A DNA stretch of 64,000 nt, taken from Nocardia vermiculata NBRC 100427. Its GTDB lineage: Bacteria > Actinomycetota > Actinomycetes > Mycobacteriales > Mycobacteriaceae. Numbering within the stretch: the stretch's first letter is position 1; each line of letters opens with the position of its first letter. The notes beneath the pieces are model-generated. The model saw nothing but the letters and a program-made list of their open reading frames with translations, searched no databases and was not told the DNA's origin. Made by a program: the position numbers and the translations under genes. Location of the stretch: NCBI RefSeq assembly GCF_001613265.1, contig NZ_BDCA01000001.1, positions 186,001-250,000 on the forward strand. Direction: 5' to 3'. Below are positions 8,667-17,234 of this stretch, piece by piece.

Positions 8667-9530
8667 TCACTGCCGCCGCGACCGGGCGGCCAGTGCTTGT
8701 GAGACGAGCAGCAGTCCGAGGACCAGGACGACCACGACAGCAAGCGGCCCGACCACGAAAAACGGGGAATGGTAGGCACTCTGCGTGCCTTCCTTGATGA
8801 GCGAGCCGAGCGAAGGGGCCGGCGGTGTCACCCCGAGGCCGAGGAAGCTCATCGCGCCCTCCACGAACACTCCGACCGACATGGCCAGCGCGAGCTGCAC
8901 GGTCACCGGTTCCAGGCAGTTGGGCAGGATGTGACGGCGCAGAATCCACTCCTCGCTCGCCCCCAGCGACCGGGCCGCTTCGACGTAGGGCAGCTGCCGG
9001 ACCTGCAGCACCGAGGTGCGGATCAATCGACCGAACACCGGGATCTCGGCGAGGCCGATCACCACCCCGATCGTCACCACACCCGGCCCGAGGACCATGG
9101 TCAGCGCGATCGCCAGGACGATCGCCGGAAAGGCCAGGATCAGGTCGAATGCCCGCTGGATCACCGTGTCGAGCCGGCCGAACCGGGCGGCCGCAAGACC
9201 GAGCGCCGAGCCGGCCAGAGCACCGATCGGCACCGCGACGAAGATGACGAGCAGATCGATCCGGATGCCGTACACGGTTCGGGACAGGATGTCGCGTCCC
9301 ACCGAGTCGGTACCGAGCAGATGCGTGCCACTCGGGTCGGCGAGGGTGGCGCCGGCGAACTGCTGATCCGGAGCGTAGGGGGCGAGCCACGGCGCGAGCA
9401 GGCCCGCCAGCGCGACGATCGCCACCAGGATCACCCCGGTCAGTCCACGACCGCTGCGCAGGGCCGCCCAGCGGCTGTCCCGGTCGCGAACGGTGAGCGC
9501 GCCGGTCGCGGTGTCGACAGCGGTGCTCAT
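8667..9530 (-). CDS. ABC transporter permease, DppC type
   Basis: A 287-residue inner-membrane protein with about six helices. The DppC/OppC family signs are an N-terminal cytoplasmic tail, HLLGTDSVGRDILSR, and the EAA loop EAARSLGASEEWILRRHILP that docks on the ATPase. The start overlaps the stop of the upstream DppB-type gene (ATGA). It pairs with that permease to form the translocation pore for the substrate captured by the lipoprotein encoded at 10492-12063. Confidence 0.92.
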   Translation of the reverse strand: MSTAVDTATGALTVRDRDSRWAALRSGRGLTGVILVAIVALAGLLAPWLAPYAPDQQFAGATLADPSGTHLLGTDSVGRDILSRTVYGIRIDLLVIFVAVPIGALAGSALGLAAARFGRLDTVIQRAFDLILAFPAIVLAIALTMVLGPGVVTIGVVIGLAEIPVFGRLIRTSVLQVRQLPYVEAARSLGASEEWILRRHILPNCLEPVTVQLALAMSVGVFVEGAMSFLGLGVTPPAPSLGSLIKEGTQSAYHSPFFVVGPLAVVVVLVLGLLLVSQALAARSRRQ

Positions 9531-10486
9531 GGCTTGCCTTCCAGTCTGATTCGGGGGTCCAGCCACGCGTTGACGAGATCGGTCAGCAGCTGCACGATCA
9601 CGAACAGCCCCACCGACAACAGCAGCAGCACCTGCACGACGGGATAGTCGCGGCTCGATATCGCGCGCTCGATCAGGTATCCGAGTCCGGGCCACGCGAA
9701 GATGGCCTCCACCAGAACGGCGCCGCCGAGCAGATGTCCGATCTGGATCCCCAGAACCGTCACGGTGGCCGGCAACGCGTTCGGCAGCACCTGGGTGAGC
9801 ACGATCCGCGCCCGCCCGATCCCGAGCGCACGAGCGGTCGTCACATAGGGTTCGGTGAGCCGGCTGCGCAGTGATTCGGTGAGGAACCGGGTCAGCGCCG
9901 CCGCAATCGGCAAGGCCAGGCAGCAGGCGGGCAGAATCAGATACTGCGCCGTGATGCCGAGGTCGTCACCGAATCCCCGGCGCGGAATTCCTCCGGCGGG
10001 CAGCACCATCCAGACCACCCCGAACAACACCACCAGGATCGCGCCGGTGACGAAGTTGGGGATCGCGACGGCCACGGTGCCGAATGCGGTCACCACACTG
10101 TTGAGCCAGCCGCGGTCCACGATCACCGACACGGTGCTCGCCACGAGCGCGACGACTACCGCGAGTACGAGAGCGGTACCGGACAGGATCAGGGTGTTGC
10201 CCACCGCATCGCGCAGCAGGGTGCCGATATCGCCGCCGAGGATCAGCGACCGGCCGGGGTCGAGGGTGAGGATGCCGCCGATCCATGCGAAGTACTGCCC
10301 GATCTGGGAACCATTGAGTCCCAGGTCATTTCGCAGCGTTGTCAGCGCTTCCGGCGAAGCGTCCGGACCGGCCAGCATCGAGGCCGGGTCCCCGGGAACC
10401 AAGCGGAGCAGCACGAAGATCAGCACCGAGCCGGCGACCAGGACCAACAGGGCGGAAGGTATCCGCCGCAGACTGTATTTCAGCAT
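9527..10486 (-). CDS. ABC transporter permease, DppB type
   Basis: A 319-residue membrane protein starting MLKYSLRRIPSALLVLVAG, the standard first helix of DppB/OppB/NikB permeases, followed by FVLLRLVPGDPA and an EAA-type loop TTARALGIGRARIVLTQVLP. The ATG at 10486 has GGAGGTGA upstream and lies 5 bases after the substrate-binding protein stop; its own stop overlaps the DppC start. The tight packing shows one operon. Confidence 0.92.
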   Translation of the reverse strand: MLKYSLRRIPSALLVLVAGSVLIFVLLRLVPGDPASMLAGPDASPEALTTLRNDLGLNGSQIGQYFAWIGGILTLDPGRSLILGGDIGTLLRDAVGNTLILSGTALVLAVVVALVASTVSVIVDRGWLNSVVTAFGTVAVAIPNFVTGAILVVLFGVVWMVLPAGGIPRRGFGDDLGITAQYLILPACCLALPIAAALTRFLTESLRSRLTEPYVTTARALGIGRARIVLTQVLPNALPATVTVLGIQIGHLLGGAVLVEAIFAWPGLGYLIERAISSRDYPVVQVLLLLSVGLFVIVQLLTDLVNAWLDPRIRLEGKP

Positions 10487-10491
10487 CGTAT

Positions 10492-12063
10492 TCACCTCCC
10501 CAGATAGGCGTCGCTCAGGTCGAGCTCGGATTTCTTCGACCACTGGACCCCGTGCAGTGCAGGTGACATCGCGAGTTCGTTCTCGTTGTCGAACAGTTCG
10601 ATCACGAAGGCGTTGTCGAGCAGTTCGGTGTTGAGCTCCGCATAGGCGGCCTTCGCGGCCGGGCCTACCGGATCCACGGTGTGCCACGCTGTTTCGACTG
10701 TCTTGCGGTAGCCGGGATCGACGAAGTTCGACGCGTTCTTGTGTGCGTTGAACGGGAACGCCCCCGTGGGCAGGGTCACCGGGGTGTACTGCGTGTAGGT
10801 GTGGGCGGTGATCCAGAGGCCGTCGGAGGTACCGCCGATCAGGTGTTCGAGGGTGGCGGCGTAGTCCATGGGCTGCAATGTCGTCTCGATGCCGGCCGCG
10901 GCGAGATCGGCCTGGACGATCTGCGCGACGGCCTCGGTGTCCAGCGATCCGGTGGTGTAGCTGAGCGGGATCGGCGGGAGATCGCCCACCTCGGCGGCCA
11001 GTGCACGCGCCCGGTCGACGTCGTGGCGATAGGTGGCGTTGCGTTGCGCGTCGTAGGCCGGGGAGTACTCGGGCCACGGCAGACTGGTGACGCGTCCGTG
11101 TCCCTGGTAGACGTCGGCGAGTATGCGCTCCCGGTCCACCGCATAGGCAATGGCCCGGCGGATCCGAACGTCCTGCAGCACCGGCGACCGAACATTTGCT
11201 CCGATATACCAGTTGTGTTGCGCGCCGGTCTGTTTCACCACACGCTGCTTGGTGCGCTCGGTGAGCGCCTCCGCATCGCGAGGTGCGATCGACAGCAGCA
11301 GGTCCAGCTGTCCGGTGCGCAGCTGCGAGACGCGGGTCTGCGTGTCGGGCACGATCAGGTACTCGACGCCGTCCAGGTGCGGTGGCCCGCCCCAGTAGTG
11401 TTTGTTGGCGTCGAAGGTTATCGATGCGCCCGGTTTCCATCGGGTGAAGCGGAATGCTCCGGTGCCGTTGTATCCCCGGCCGCTCTCGAAATCCGCCATC
11501 GTATTGCGGTCGACAATGGGGACCAGATCGAACAGATCGAACAGATTCGCCACGGGCGCAGCGAGTTTCATTGTGAGAGCGTGCGGGTCGGTGGTGTCGT
11601 AGTCGGTGATCAGAGCCGCGGTCCGGGCGAGCTGGCCCGCCCGCGCCGGATTCGCGTACGTGGTCAGGCTGAACCGCACATCTTCGGAGGTGAAGGGGCG
11701 GCCGTCGTGGAAGGTGACATCGTCACGCAACGTGAGGTGGACGGTCCGCCCGTCCGGCGCGACCTGCCACGAGGTCGCCAGCCGCGGCTGCGGTCGCAGG
11801 CTGTCGGCGGGATACCGGATCAAGGTGTCGTAGACCAGGCCGGTGACGAGCGCCTGGGCGGGGGCACCGGCATACAGGCTTGCGGGAGTCAGGTCGCCGG
11901 CATCGCCGATGCGGAGTACACCGCCCTCGGTAATCCCCGCCGCCCCACCGGATTCGGCCTGCCGCACCGCCGATTGACACCCCGCCGCCGAGAGCGCTGC
12001 GACGAGGCACAACACCAGCACCGACAGGGTCCGGCGTCGTGGCGGGGTGAATCGGTTGTACAT
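10492..12063 (-). CDS. ABC transporter substrate-binding lipoprotein, family 5
   Basis: A 523-residue extracytoplasmic solute receptor (SBP_bac_5). An N-terminal signal with RRR, a hydrophobic core and lipobox LSAAGC (cysteine at residue 29) predicts a membrane-anchored lipoprotein. Typical family segments follow: LATSWQVAPDGRTVHLTLRDDVTFHDG broken over residues about 95-120, AIAYAVDRERIL, and the substrate lobe near the C-terminus. Family 5 proteins bind peptides, nickel chelates, glutathione or opines, so the ligand is open. The gene lies 32 bases after the TauD-type gene and 5 bases before the permease gene. Confidence 0.92.
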   Translation of the reverse strand: MYNRFTPPRRRTLSVLVLCLVAALSAAGCQSAVRQAESGGAAGITEGGVLRIGDAGDLTPASLYAGAPAQALVTGLVYDTLIRYPADSLRPQPRLATSWQVAPDGRTVHLTLRDDVTFHDGRPFTSEDVRFSLTTYANPARAGQLARTAALITDYDTTDPHALTMKLAAPVANLFDLFDLVPIVDRNTMADFESGRGYNGTGAFRFTRWKPGASITFDANKHYWGGPPHLDGVEYLIVPDTQTRVSQLRTGQLDLLLSIAPRDAEALTERTKQRVVKQTGAQHNWYIGANVRSPVLQDVRIRRAIAYAVDRERILADVYQGHGRVTSLPWPEYSPAYDAQRNATYRHDVDRARALAAEVGDLPPIPLSYTTGSLDTEAVAQIVQADLAAAGIETTLQPMDYAATLEHLIGGTSDGLWITAHTYTQYTPVTLPTGAFPFNAHKNASNFVDPGYRKTVETAWHTVDPVGPAAKAAYAELNTELLDNAFVIELFDNENELAMSPALHGVQWSKKSELDLSDAYLGR

Positions 12064-12095
12064 GTGTGGTCCTCTCAGGGCCGGGTCACATGAAT

Positions 12096-13061
12096 TCAGG
12101 CGCCGAAGGCGGGGAAGCGTTCGGCCGGATCGACGATCGAGAAGTGCGACGCGTCGCCGGTGCGGATCCGGCTCGGCGCGCCGTCCACCGAGACCGGGAT
12201 GTCACCGGCCAGTGTCACGCGGTGCACCCGGCGCTTGTGATCGCCGTAGTCGGCGATCCCGTAGTGCTGGGTGGCGCGGTTGTCCCAGATCACCAGGTCT
12301 CCCGGAGCCCAAGCCCAGCGCAATGTGTTCTCCAGGCGGGTGATCCGCTCCTGCAGCAACCCGAACAACGCCGCCGATTCCGACGATTTGAGACCGACGA
12401 AGTTCTTGACGAAATGCCCCAGCAGCAGCGACTTCTCACCGGTCTCGGGATGCACCCGGACCACCGGATGTTCGGTCTCGAACACGATGCGGGTGAAGTT
12501 CTGCATGTGTTCGGAGGCCGCGATACCGCGGGCCCTGGCATCGGCATGCACGCCCGCATAGTCGTATTCGTTGCTGTGCACCGCCCACAGCTTGTCCGCC
12601 AGCGCCCGCAGCGGTTCGGGCAGCTGATCGTAGGCAGCCGTGGTCGAGGCCCAGGTGGTGGCGCCGCCGTAGGGCGGGACGTCGACCGCGCGCAGGATCG
12701 ACGCCTTCGGAATCCGGTCGATGAAGGTGACATCGGTATGCCAGCTGTTGGCGGCCCCCTCGAGCACCAGTGTCCGATTGTCCTCGGAGGTCAGGGTCGG
12801 ATGGGTCGTGGTCGGAGCGCCCAGGGTCGAGGCGAACCGGTACTGCACCTCGTCGTCGACATGGTGCTGATCGCGGAACACGACCACCTTGTTGGCCGCG
12901 AGTGCGTAGCGGATCGCATACGCGGTGTCGGCGCCGATGTCGCCGGAAATGTGGACGCCCTCGATGCGGGCGCCGATGTTCTCCCCCAGTTTGGTGACGG
13001 TGATGCCACCCGCGGCATAGATCTCGGCGGCGGTCGTGGGTCGGGATTCGGTAGTGGTCAC
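12096..13061 (-). CDS. TauD/TfdA-family 2-oxoglutarate-dependent dioxygenase
   Basis: A 321-residue Fe(II)/2-oxoglutarate oxygenase. The iron triad is HTD (H108, D110) in NSWHTDVTF and a distal histidine near residue 280 in [29 protein letters not shown] precedes it. The GTG start has GAGGAGAA at good distance. TauD-family enzymes split sulfonates, sulfate esters, phenoxyacids or similar compounds by hydroxylation. It is the first gene of an operon with a peptide-type ABC importer and diverges from a TetR gene, so it probably attacks the imported molecule. Pairing TauD with an Opp/Dpp-type importer instead of the SsuABC type is uncommon, hence the substrate is not predicted. Confidence 0.92.
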   Translation of the reverse strand: MTTTESRPTTAAEIYAAGGITVTKLGENIGARIEGVHISGDIGADTAYAIRYALAANKVVVFRDQHHVDDEVQYRFASTLGAPTTTHPTLTSEDNRTLVLEGAANSWHTDVTFIDRIPKASILRAVDVPPYGGATTWASTTAAYDQLPEPLRALADKLWAVHSNEYDYAGVHADARARGIAASEHMQNFTRIVFETEHPVVRVHPETGEKSLLLGHFVKNFVGLKSSESAALFGLLQERITRLENTLRWAWAPGDLVIWDNRATQHYGIADYGDHKRRVHRVTLAGDIPVSVDGAPSRIRTGDASHFSIVDPAERFPAFGA

Positions 13062-13092
13062 GGCGTTCTCCTCAGGAATCGAACGGGTGAAC

Positions 13093-13108
13093 ACCAAAAT
13101 AATTTGGT
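13093..13108. promoter_or_regulatory. Operator-like palindrome between TauD operon and TetR gene
   Basis: ACCAAA-ATAA-TTTGGT is a perfect 6+6 inverted repeat in the 112-base divergent gap, 32 bases upstream of the TauD-type start. The position and symmetry suit binding by the TetR protein encoded at 13174-13845 (inference). Confidence 0.6.
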
Positions 13109-13173
13109 TGCATTAATTTGAGAACGAATGCGATCCGGCTGATTCTTTACCTTGGTCTGTAGAGTGAACGCCG

Positions 13174-13845
13174 ATGACCGCCAGACTCGGCCGCTACAGC
13201 GTCGGCGAGGGGACCCGGGTGCTGTTGATCGAAACAGCCGAGCGCCTGTTCGCCCGGCACGGTTACGACGCGGTCACCCTGGCCCGGATCCGCAGCGCCG
13301 CCGGACAACACAACGCCTCGGTGATCAGCTATTACTTCGGATCCAAGGAAAATCTGCTGCGCGCCGTCTTCGATCACCGGCTGCCGGCGATCAGCGCCGA
13401 CCGGGACGCACTCGTTGCCCGCCTGACCACCGGCGCGCACGCCCTGACCAGCCGCGAAACCCTGTGGGTCCTGATCCAGCCTCTGGCCGACACCCTGCAC
13501 GGGCAGAACCATTACGTCGGCCTGCTCGACCGGCTGATGGAGACCGATGTTCTCGGGCGCGTGTTCAGCTCCGCGAATCCTGAGCGGACGGCCAGCGGAT
13601 TCGCCGTCGATCGGGCGCTGCACGCTGCCCTCGGCGATATTCCGGAAACCGTTCGGCAGCAACGGATCCAGATGACCTACGAGAGTGTGCTGCGGACCCT
13701 GGCCCGGTACGACCGGTCCGGAACTGCACCGAGCCGGGCCGAACTGTCGGCACTCATCGACGCCTGGGACGGGCTATTGCACGCACCGTCGTCCGCCGAA
13801 ACGTGCGCGATCGGCGATGCGGACGGTCGCCACCAGGACCGATGA
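13174..13845 (+). CDS. TetR-family transcriptional regulator
   Basis: A 223-residue regulator. The N-terminal helix-turn-helix reads RVLLIETAERLFARHGYDAV, then LARIRSAAGQHNASVISYYF and GSKENLLRAVFDHR, the classic TetR region ending at about residue 75; the larger C-terminal part is a ligand domain without recognisable identity. It diverges from the TauD/ABC importer operon and is its likely repressor, acting on the palindrome at 13093-13108. Confidence 0.88.
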   Translation: MTARLGRYSVGEGTRVLLIETAERLFARHGYDAVTLARIRSAAGQHNASVISYYFGSKENLLRAVFDHRLPAISADRDALVARLTTGAHALTSRETLWVLIQPLADTLHGQNHYVGLLDRLMETDVLGRVFSSANPERTASGFAVDRALHAALGDIPETVRQQRIQMTYESVLRTLARYDRSGTAPSRAELSALIDAWDGLLHAPSSAETCAIGDADGRHQDR

Positions 13846-14069
13846 CCGCTCCCCGCGCGCACCGGCGGCCCGTTCCGGCCCGATCGAGCCGTTCATGATC
13901 AGTTCACCTACCGTTCACCGGCCCCGGGCACGGGTTTCTCCCCGTCGTTGGCGTTCATGAGACAATACGGGCGTGATCGAGGCAGTCAGCATGAGGATCA
14001 GGCATCGGCGCAGCGCATCGACGGGTGTGGCACCGATCCCTGCAACGACCCTCTCCGTCTGGTAGCCCG

Positions 14070-14537
14070 ATGTCGGACCGCGAAATACCGCAGTGGCACG
14101 CCGTGCCTAGACCCCGGACCGTCGATCGCTCGTCGAAAGTGGTGCAGCTACCCAAGCGGCCGCGGCGAGTGGAAGACGAAGCCGACCCGCAACCACGCAA
14201 GACCTGGCGTTCCGAACGCGGCAATGTCTACGATCCGCCCCCTACCAGGCCAGTGATGCGTTCGGAGTTGCAGGCCGAGACCGGAGCGTGGCAGGCCGAG
14301 CCGACCGCCTGGCAATCCGATGTTTCCGCGGCAGCCTGTAGGCCCGAGCGCGACGGGAGCGTCGTCGACCTCGACGAATTGCGACGCAAGCGGGCCGACC
14401 ACACTCCCGGCGCCGGAATGCGGCGCGCGGTCAAGCCCCGGCGGATCTCCGCCACCATGAACGACCGTCCGGGTGACGACGATCGCGACACCGACGCGCT
14501 GCCCACCGACGGTCACATCGGGCGTCATCGCAAGTAG
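14070..14537 (+). CDS. Hypothetical protein, charged and low complexity
   Basis: A 155-residue open frame starting MSDREIPQWHAVPRP. It is hydrophilic, rich in arginine, aspartate and proline, with no membrane segment or known motif; a short VVDLDELRRKRADH helix near residue 105 is the most ordered-looking part. No good ribosome site precedes the ATG, and the third-position GC bias is weaker than in the neighbours. The 224 bases before it (13846-14069) hold no clear gene. It may be a real disordered protein or chance. Confidence 0.4.
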   Translation: MSDREIPQWHAVPRPRTVDRSSKVVQLPKRPRRVEDEADPQPRKTWRSERGNVYDPPPTRPVMRSELQAETGAWQAEPTAWQSDVSAAACRPERDGSVVDLDELRRKRADHTPGAGMRRAVKPRRISATMNDRPGDDDRDTDALPTDGHIGRHRK

Positions 14538-14701
14538 CCGGTTCGATCCGAGCACCGAAAGATCCGGTGTCGGGCCGCGCCGAACGCTCCACCGGTATTA
14601 CCGTTGAGATCGTTCCACGAATCAGTTCGCCGTTTCTCCCCATTCCGACGGTCGGAAAGAGGCAGGACCATGAACGGTTTCGCGCCCGCACGGGTAGCTT
14701 C

Positions 14702-16087
14702 GTGACCCGGCTCGTCGTCTTCGGCGGCACCGGTGATCTGACCGGGCGATATCTGCTACCAGGCCTGGCAGCACTGTTCGACACCGGACATCTCGACGAA
14801 CATTTCCGGCTGATCTGCGCCGACATGAAGGAATGGGACGACGCCCGATTCCATGACTGGGTGGCCGACCGGCTCGACCGGCACGCCGCGAACTTCTCGC
14901 CCGCGGCACGAGCGTCGGTGGCCGCGGCCGCACGGTACCGGCAGGCCGATATCCGGAACCCGCGCGAGGTGGCCGGGGCGATCGCCGGGGACGGGCCCCT
15001 CGTCGTCTATCTGGCGCTTCCGCCGGCACTGTTCCCGCTCGCACTGGACACCCTCGGTGCCGCGGGACTGCCCGCCGGCAGCCGGCTCGTTCTGGAGAAG
15101 CCGTTCGGTGAGGATCTCGCCAGTGCCGAAGCCCTCAACCGGCGACTGGCCGATCTACTACCCGAACAGTCGGTTTTCCGGGTGGACCATTTCCTCGCGA
15201 TGACCACCGTGCAGAACGTGCTCGGCAGCAGACTCGCCAACCGGGTCTTCGAATCCGTCTGGAACAGCACGCATATCGAGAAGGTCGAGATCGTCTGGGA
15301 CGAAACGCTCACCCTCGAGGACCGTGCCGGATACTACGACACGGTGGGCGCGCTCGAAGATATGGTGCAGAACCACCTGCTGCAGCTGTTGTGCCTGATC
15401 GCCATGGAACCGCCGATCACACTGTCCGAGCGCGACCTTCGTGACCGCAAGGTCGATGTGCTGCGATCGATCCACACCCTGACCGACGACGATATCCGCC
15501 GATGCACACGCCGGGCCCGCTACAGCGCCGGCACCATCGGCGACCGCCAGGTGCCCTCCTACCGTGACGAGCGGGGCGTGGACCCGAGCCGAGGCACCGA
15601 AACCTTCACCGAAATCGACCTCACCATCGACAACTGGCGGTGGTCCGGAACAACATTCACGATGCGCACCGGCAAGGCGCTCGGCGCCGATCACAAAGAA
15701 GTCGCCGTTCATTTCCGCCCGGTACCGCAGCGGCCGTTCAGGCCGGACACCACCACACCGAACGTACTGCGGTTCGGACTCGAACCCGAAAGTCTCACCC
15801 TGGCACTGACCGTGGTCGGCGCCGCCGTCGACGCCCTGGTCCCCCTGACCATGACCACCCCCGTCCAACCCTCGGACCTGCCGGCCTACGGCCGCTTGCT
15901 GCTGAACGTATTGAACGGCGATCCCGCATTGTCCATTCGCGCCGACGAGGCCGAACAAGCCTGGCGCGTGGTCACTCCGGTGATCTCCGCGTGGTCGCGC
16001 GGAGTGGTGCCGCTCGAGGAGTATCCGGCGGGATCCTCCGGTCCGGACGACCACCTCCCCGAACCCGCCCGAGACGAACCGCACTGA
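14702..16087 (+). CDS. zwf: Divergent glucose-6-phosphate 1-dehydrogenase
   Basis: A 461-residue protein of the G6PD family, which oxidises glucose 6-phosphate to 6-phosphogluconolactone with NAD(P). The coenzyme motif is VVFGGTGDLTGRYLLPGL, the lysine of EKPFG is K133, and the presumed catalytic base is H225 in MVQNHLLQL. The usual RIDHYLGK motif reads RVDHFLAM (residues 160-167), so its conserved lysine is methionine, while the histidine before it is kept. The GTG at 14702 is chosen because the domain begins there. The gene stands alone, without the tal/tkt/gnd/opcA neighbours of the main zwf, so it is probably a secondary paralogue; F420-independent. Substrate preference may differ from glucose 6-phosphate (inference). 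Confidence 0.8.
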   Translation: MTRLVVFGGTGDLTGRYLLPGLAALFDTGHLDEHFRLICADMKEWDDARFHDWVADRLDRHAANFSPAARASVAAAARYRQADIRNPREVAGAIAGDGPLVVYLALPPALFPLALDTLGAAGLPAGSRLVLEKPFGEDLASAEALNRRLADLLPEQSVFRVDHFLAMTTVQNVLGSRLANRVFESVWNSTHIEKVEIVWDETLTLEDRAGYYDTVGALEDMVQNHLLQLLCLIAMEPPITLSERDLRDRKVDVLRSIHTLTDDDIRRCTRRARYSAGTIGDRQVPSYRDERGVDPSRGTETFTEIDLTIDNWRWSGTTFTMRTGKALGADHKEVAVHFRPVPQRPFRPDTTTPNVLRFGLEPESLTLALTVVGAAVDALVPLTMTTPVQPSDLPAYGRLLLNVLNGDPALSIRADEAEQAWRVVTPVISAWSRGVVPLEEYPAGSSGPDDHLPEPARDEPH

Positions 16088-16389
16088 ACCCTGCCCTACG
16101 GGGGCGCCACGCGGCACAGACCATTGCCGCATCCGCTTTACCCAAATGTTGTGCTTTTAAACCTCAAAGCGTGTAACGCGCATCGCCGTCCTGACTATCT
16201 TTCAGAACGCGGGACGTACCCGCACTGCCGCAGGACCACCCTGGGCGCCGAGATGAGGAACCATGACCACTCCGAACAGGCGTCGAGCGGTCCATATGCG
16301 TCCACCAGTTGCGCCGGGGACGCCGGTCAGTAGTAGCCGGTCGGGTCGGTCGCTCTCGGGCGGCCGGCTCGCATCCCCGAAAGAATCCG
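16088..16389. other. 302-base stretch without a clear gene
   Basis: It separates the G6PD-like gene from the DUF4352 gene. It holds a locally AT-rich piece around 16138-16180 and a small hairpin GCGGG-ACGTA-CCCGC (16209-16223). An open frame starting ATG at 16263 continues into the next gene in another frame and looks like chance. A promoter for the downstream gene is likely here but no convincing -35/-10 pair is visible. Confidence 0.5.
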
Positions 16390-17070
16390 ATGACAACGCC
16401 ACCACCTCCACCCCCGTACAACCAGCCCTACGGACCATCGTATGGGCCGCCGCCCTATTCGTTGCCGCCGTACCCACCACCGCCACCACGCAAGCCGGTG
16501 ATCTGGCCATGGATCCTGATCGGCGGTCTGGTCCTTTTGTGCGGCGGATGCTTCGGAATTGTTGGCATCGCAGCCAATTCGTCCGACTCCACCACCGAGA
16601 AGACCACGAAAGCACCGGCAGCCGCCATTGCGAACAAACCAGCTGCGCCGCAGCCCCCACCCGGCCCGAATGTGGCGCCGGCAGGCTCGGAAGTGCGCGA
16701 CGGCAAGTTCGCGTTCGTCGTCACCGGAATCGACCCACCTGTCAAGACTCTCGGCGACAACGTCTTCCTCAGTGACACCGCTCAAGGCGAATACCTCGTA
16801 ATTCACGTCGACATCAGCAATGTCGGCGACCGACCGAGGAGCTACTTCGGTGATAACCAAGTGCTCATCGACGACCAAGGCCGCGAGTACACCAACGACA
16901 GTTCAGCCGAGTTCAATATCAACGATGGAGCAGTCCTCGGCACGGATATCAACCCCGGCAACAAGATAACGGTCGCCATTGCGTTCGACGTCTCCCCCGG
17001 AACCGTACCTACGGCCATCGAATTCCACGATTCCATGTTCTCCGGCGGTGTGCGAGTGGCGGTGAGGTAA
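16390..17070 (+). CDS. DUF4352 domain protein with proline-rich tail and one membrane helix
   Basis: A 226-residue protein. Residues 1-45 are a proline/tyrosine-rich cytoplasmic segment (MTTPPPPPPYNQPYG), followed by PVIWPWILIGGLVLLCGGCF, a membrane helix, then a spacer and an extracytoplasmic DUF4352 immunoglobulin-like domain from about residue 115 (VRDGKFAFVVTGI, EYLVIHVDISNVGD, LIDDQGREYTNDS, GNKITVAIAFDVSPG). Such proteins are common in actinobacteria, with unknown function; related telomeric-repeat-like names are not informative. The gene is 164 bases upstream of the nuclease-like gene, with no proven link. Confidence 0.8.
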   Translation: MTTPPPPPPYNQPYGPSYGPPPYSLPPYPPPPPRKPVIWPWILIGGLVLLCGGCFGIVGIAANSSDSTTEKTTKAPAAAIANKPAAPQPPPGPNVAPAGSEVRDGKFAFVVTGIDPPVKTLGDNVFLSDTAQGEYLVIHVDISNVGDRPRSYFGDNQVLIDDQGREYTNDSSAEFNINDGAVLGTDINPGNKITVAIAFDVSPGTVPTAIEFHDSMFSGGVRVAVR

Positions 17071-17234
17071 AAGGATTCAGTGGCCGATCCTTGCCTCGAC
17101 CAGGGACGAGATCGCCGAATTACTCGCTGCCACCGGCAAGAGGATCGACTGAAACCTCACTGCCGAAGCAGATTTCAACCACATAGGCTCGCGCGAACTC
17201 CGCAGTTCGGGCGAAATCACAGAAAAGAACACCC

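Noticed and set aside
14148..14555. Minus-strand open frame opposite the hypothetical gene at 14070
   Set aside because: Random glycine-rich composition and no start signal; the plus-strand frame is slightly better, although itself uncertain.
16263..16775. An open frame with GATGAGGAACC before its ATG
   Set aside because: It overlaps the DUF4352 gene in another frame for most of its length and lacks any recognisable feature.
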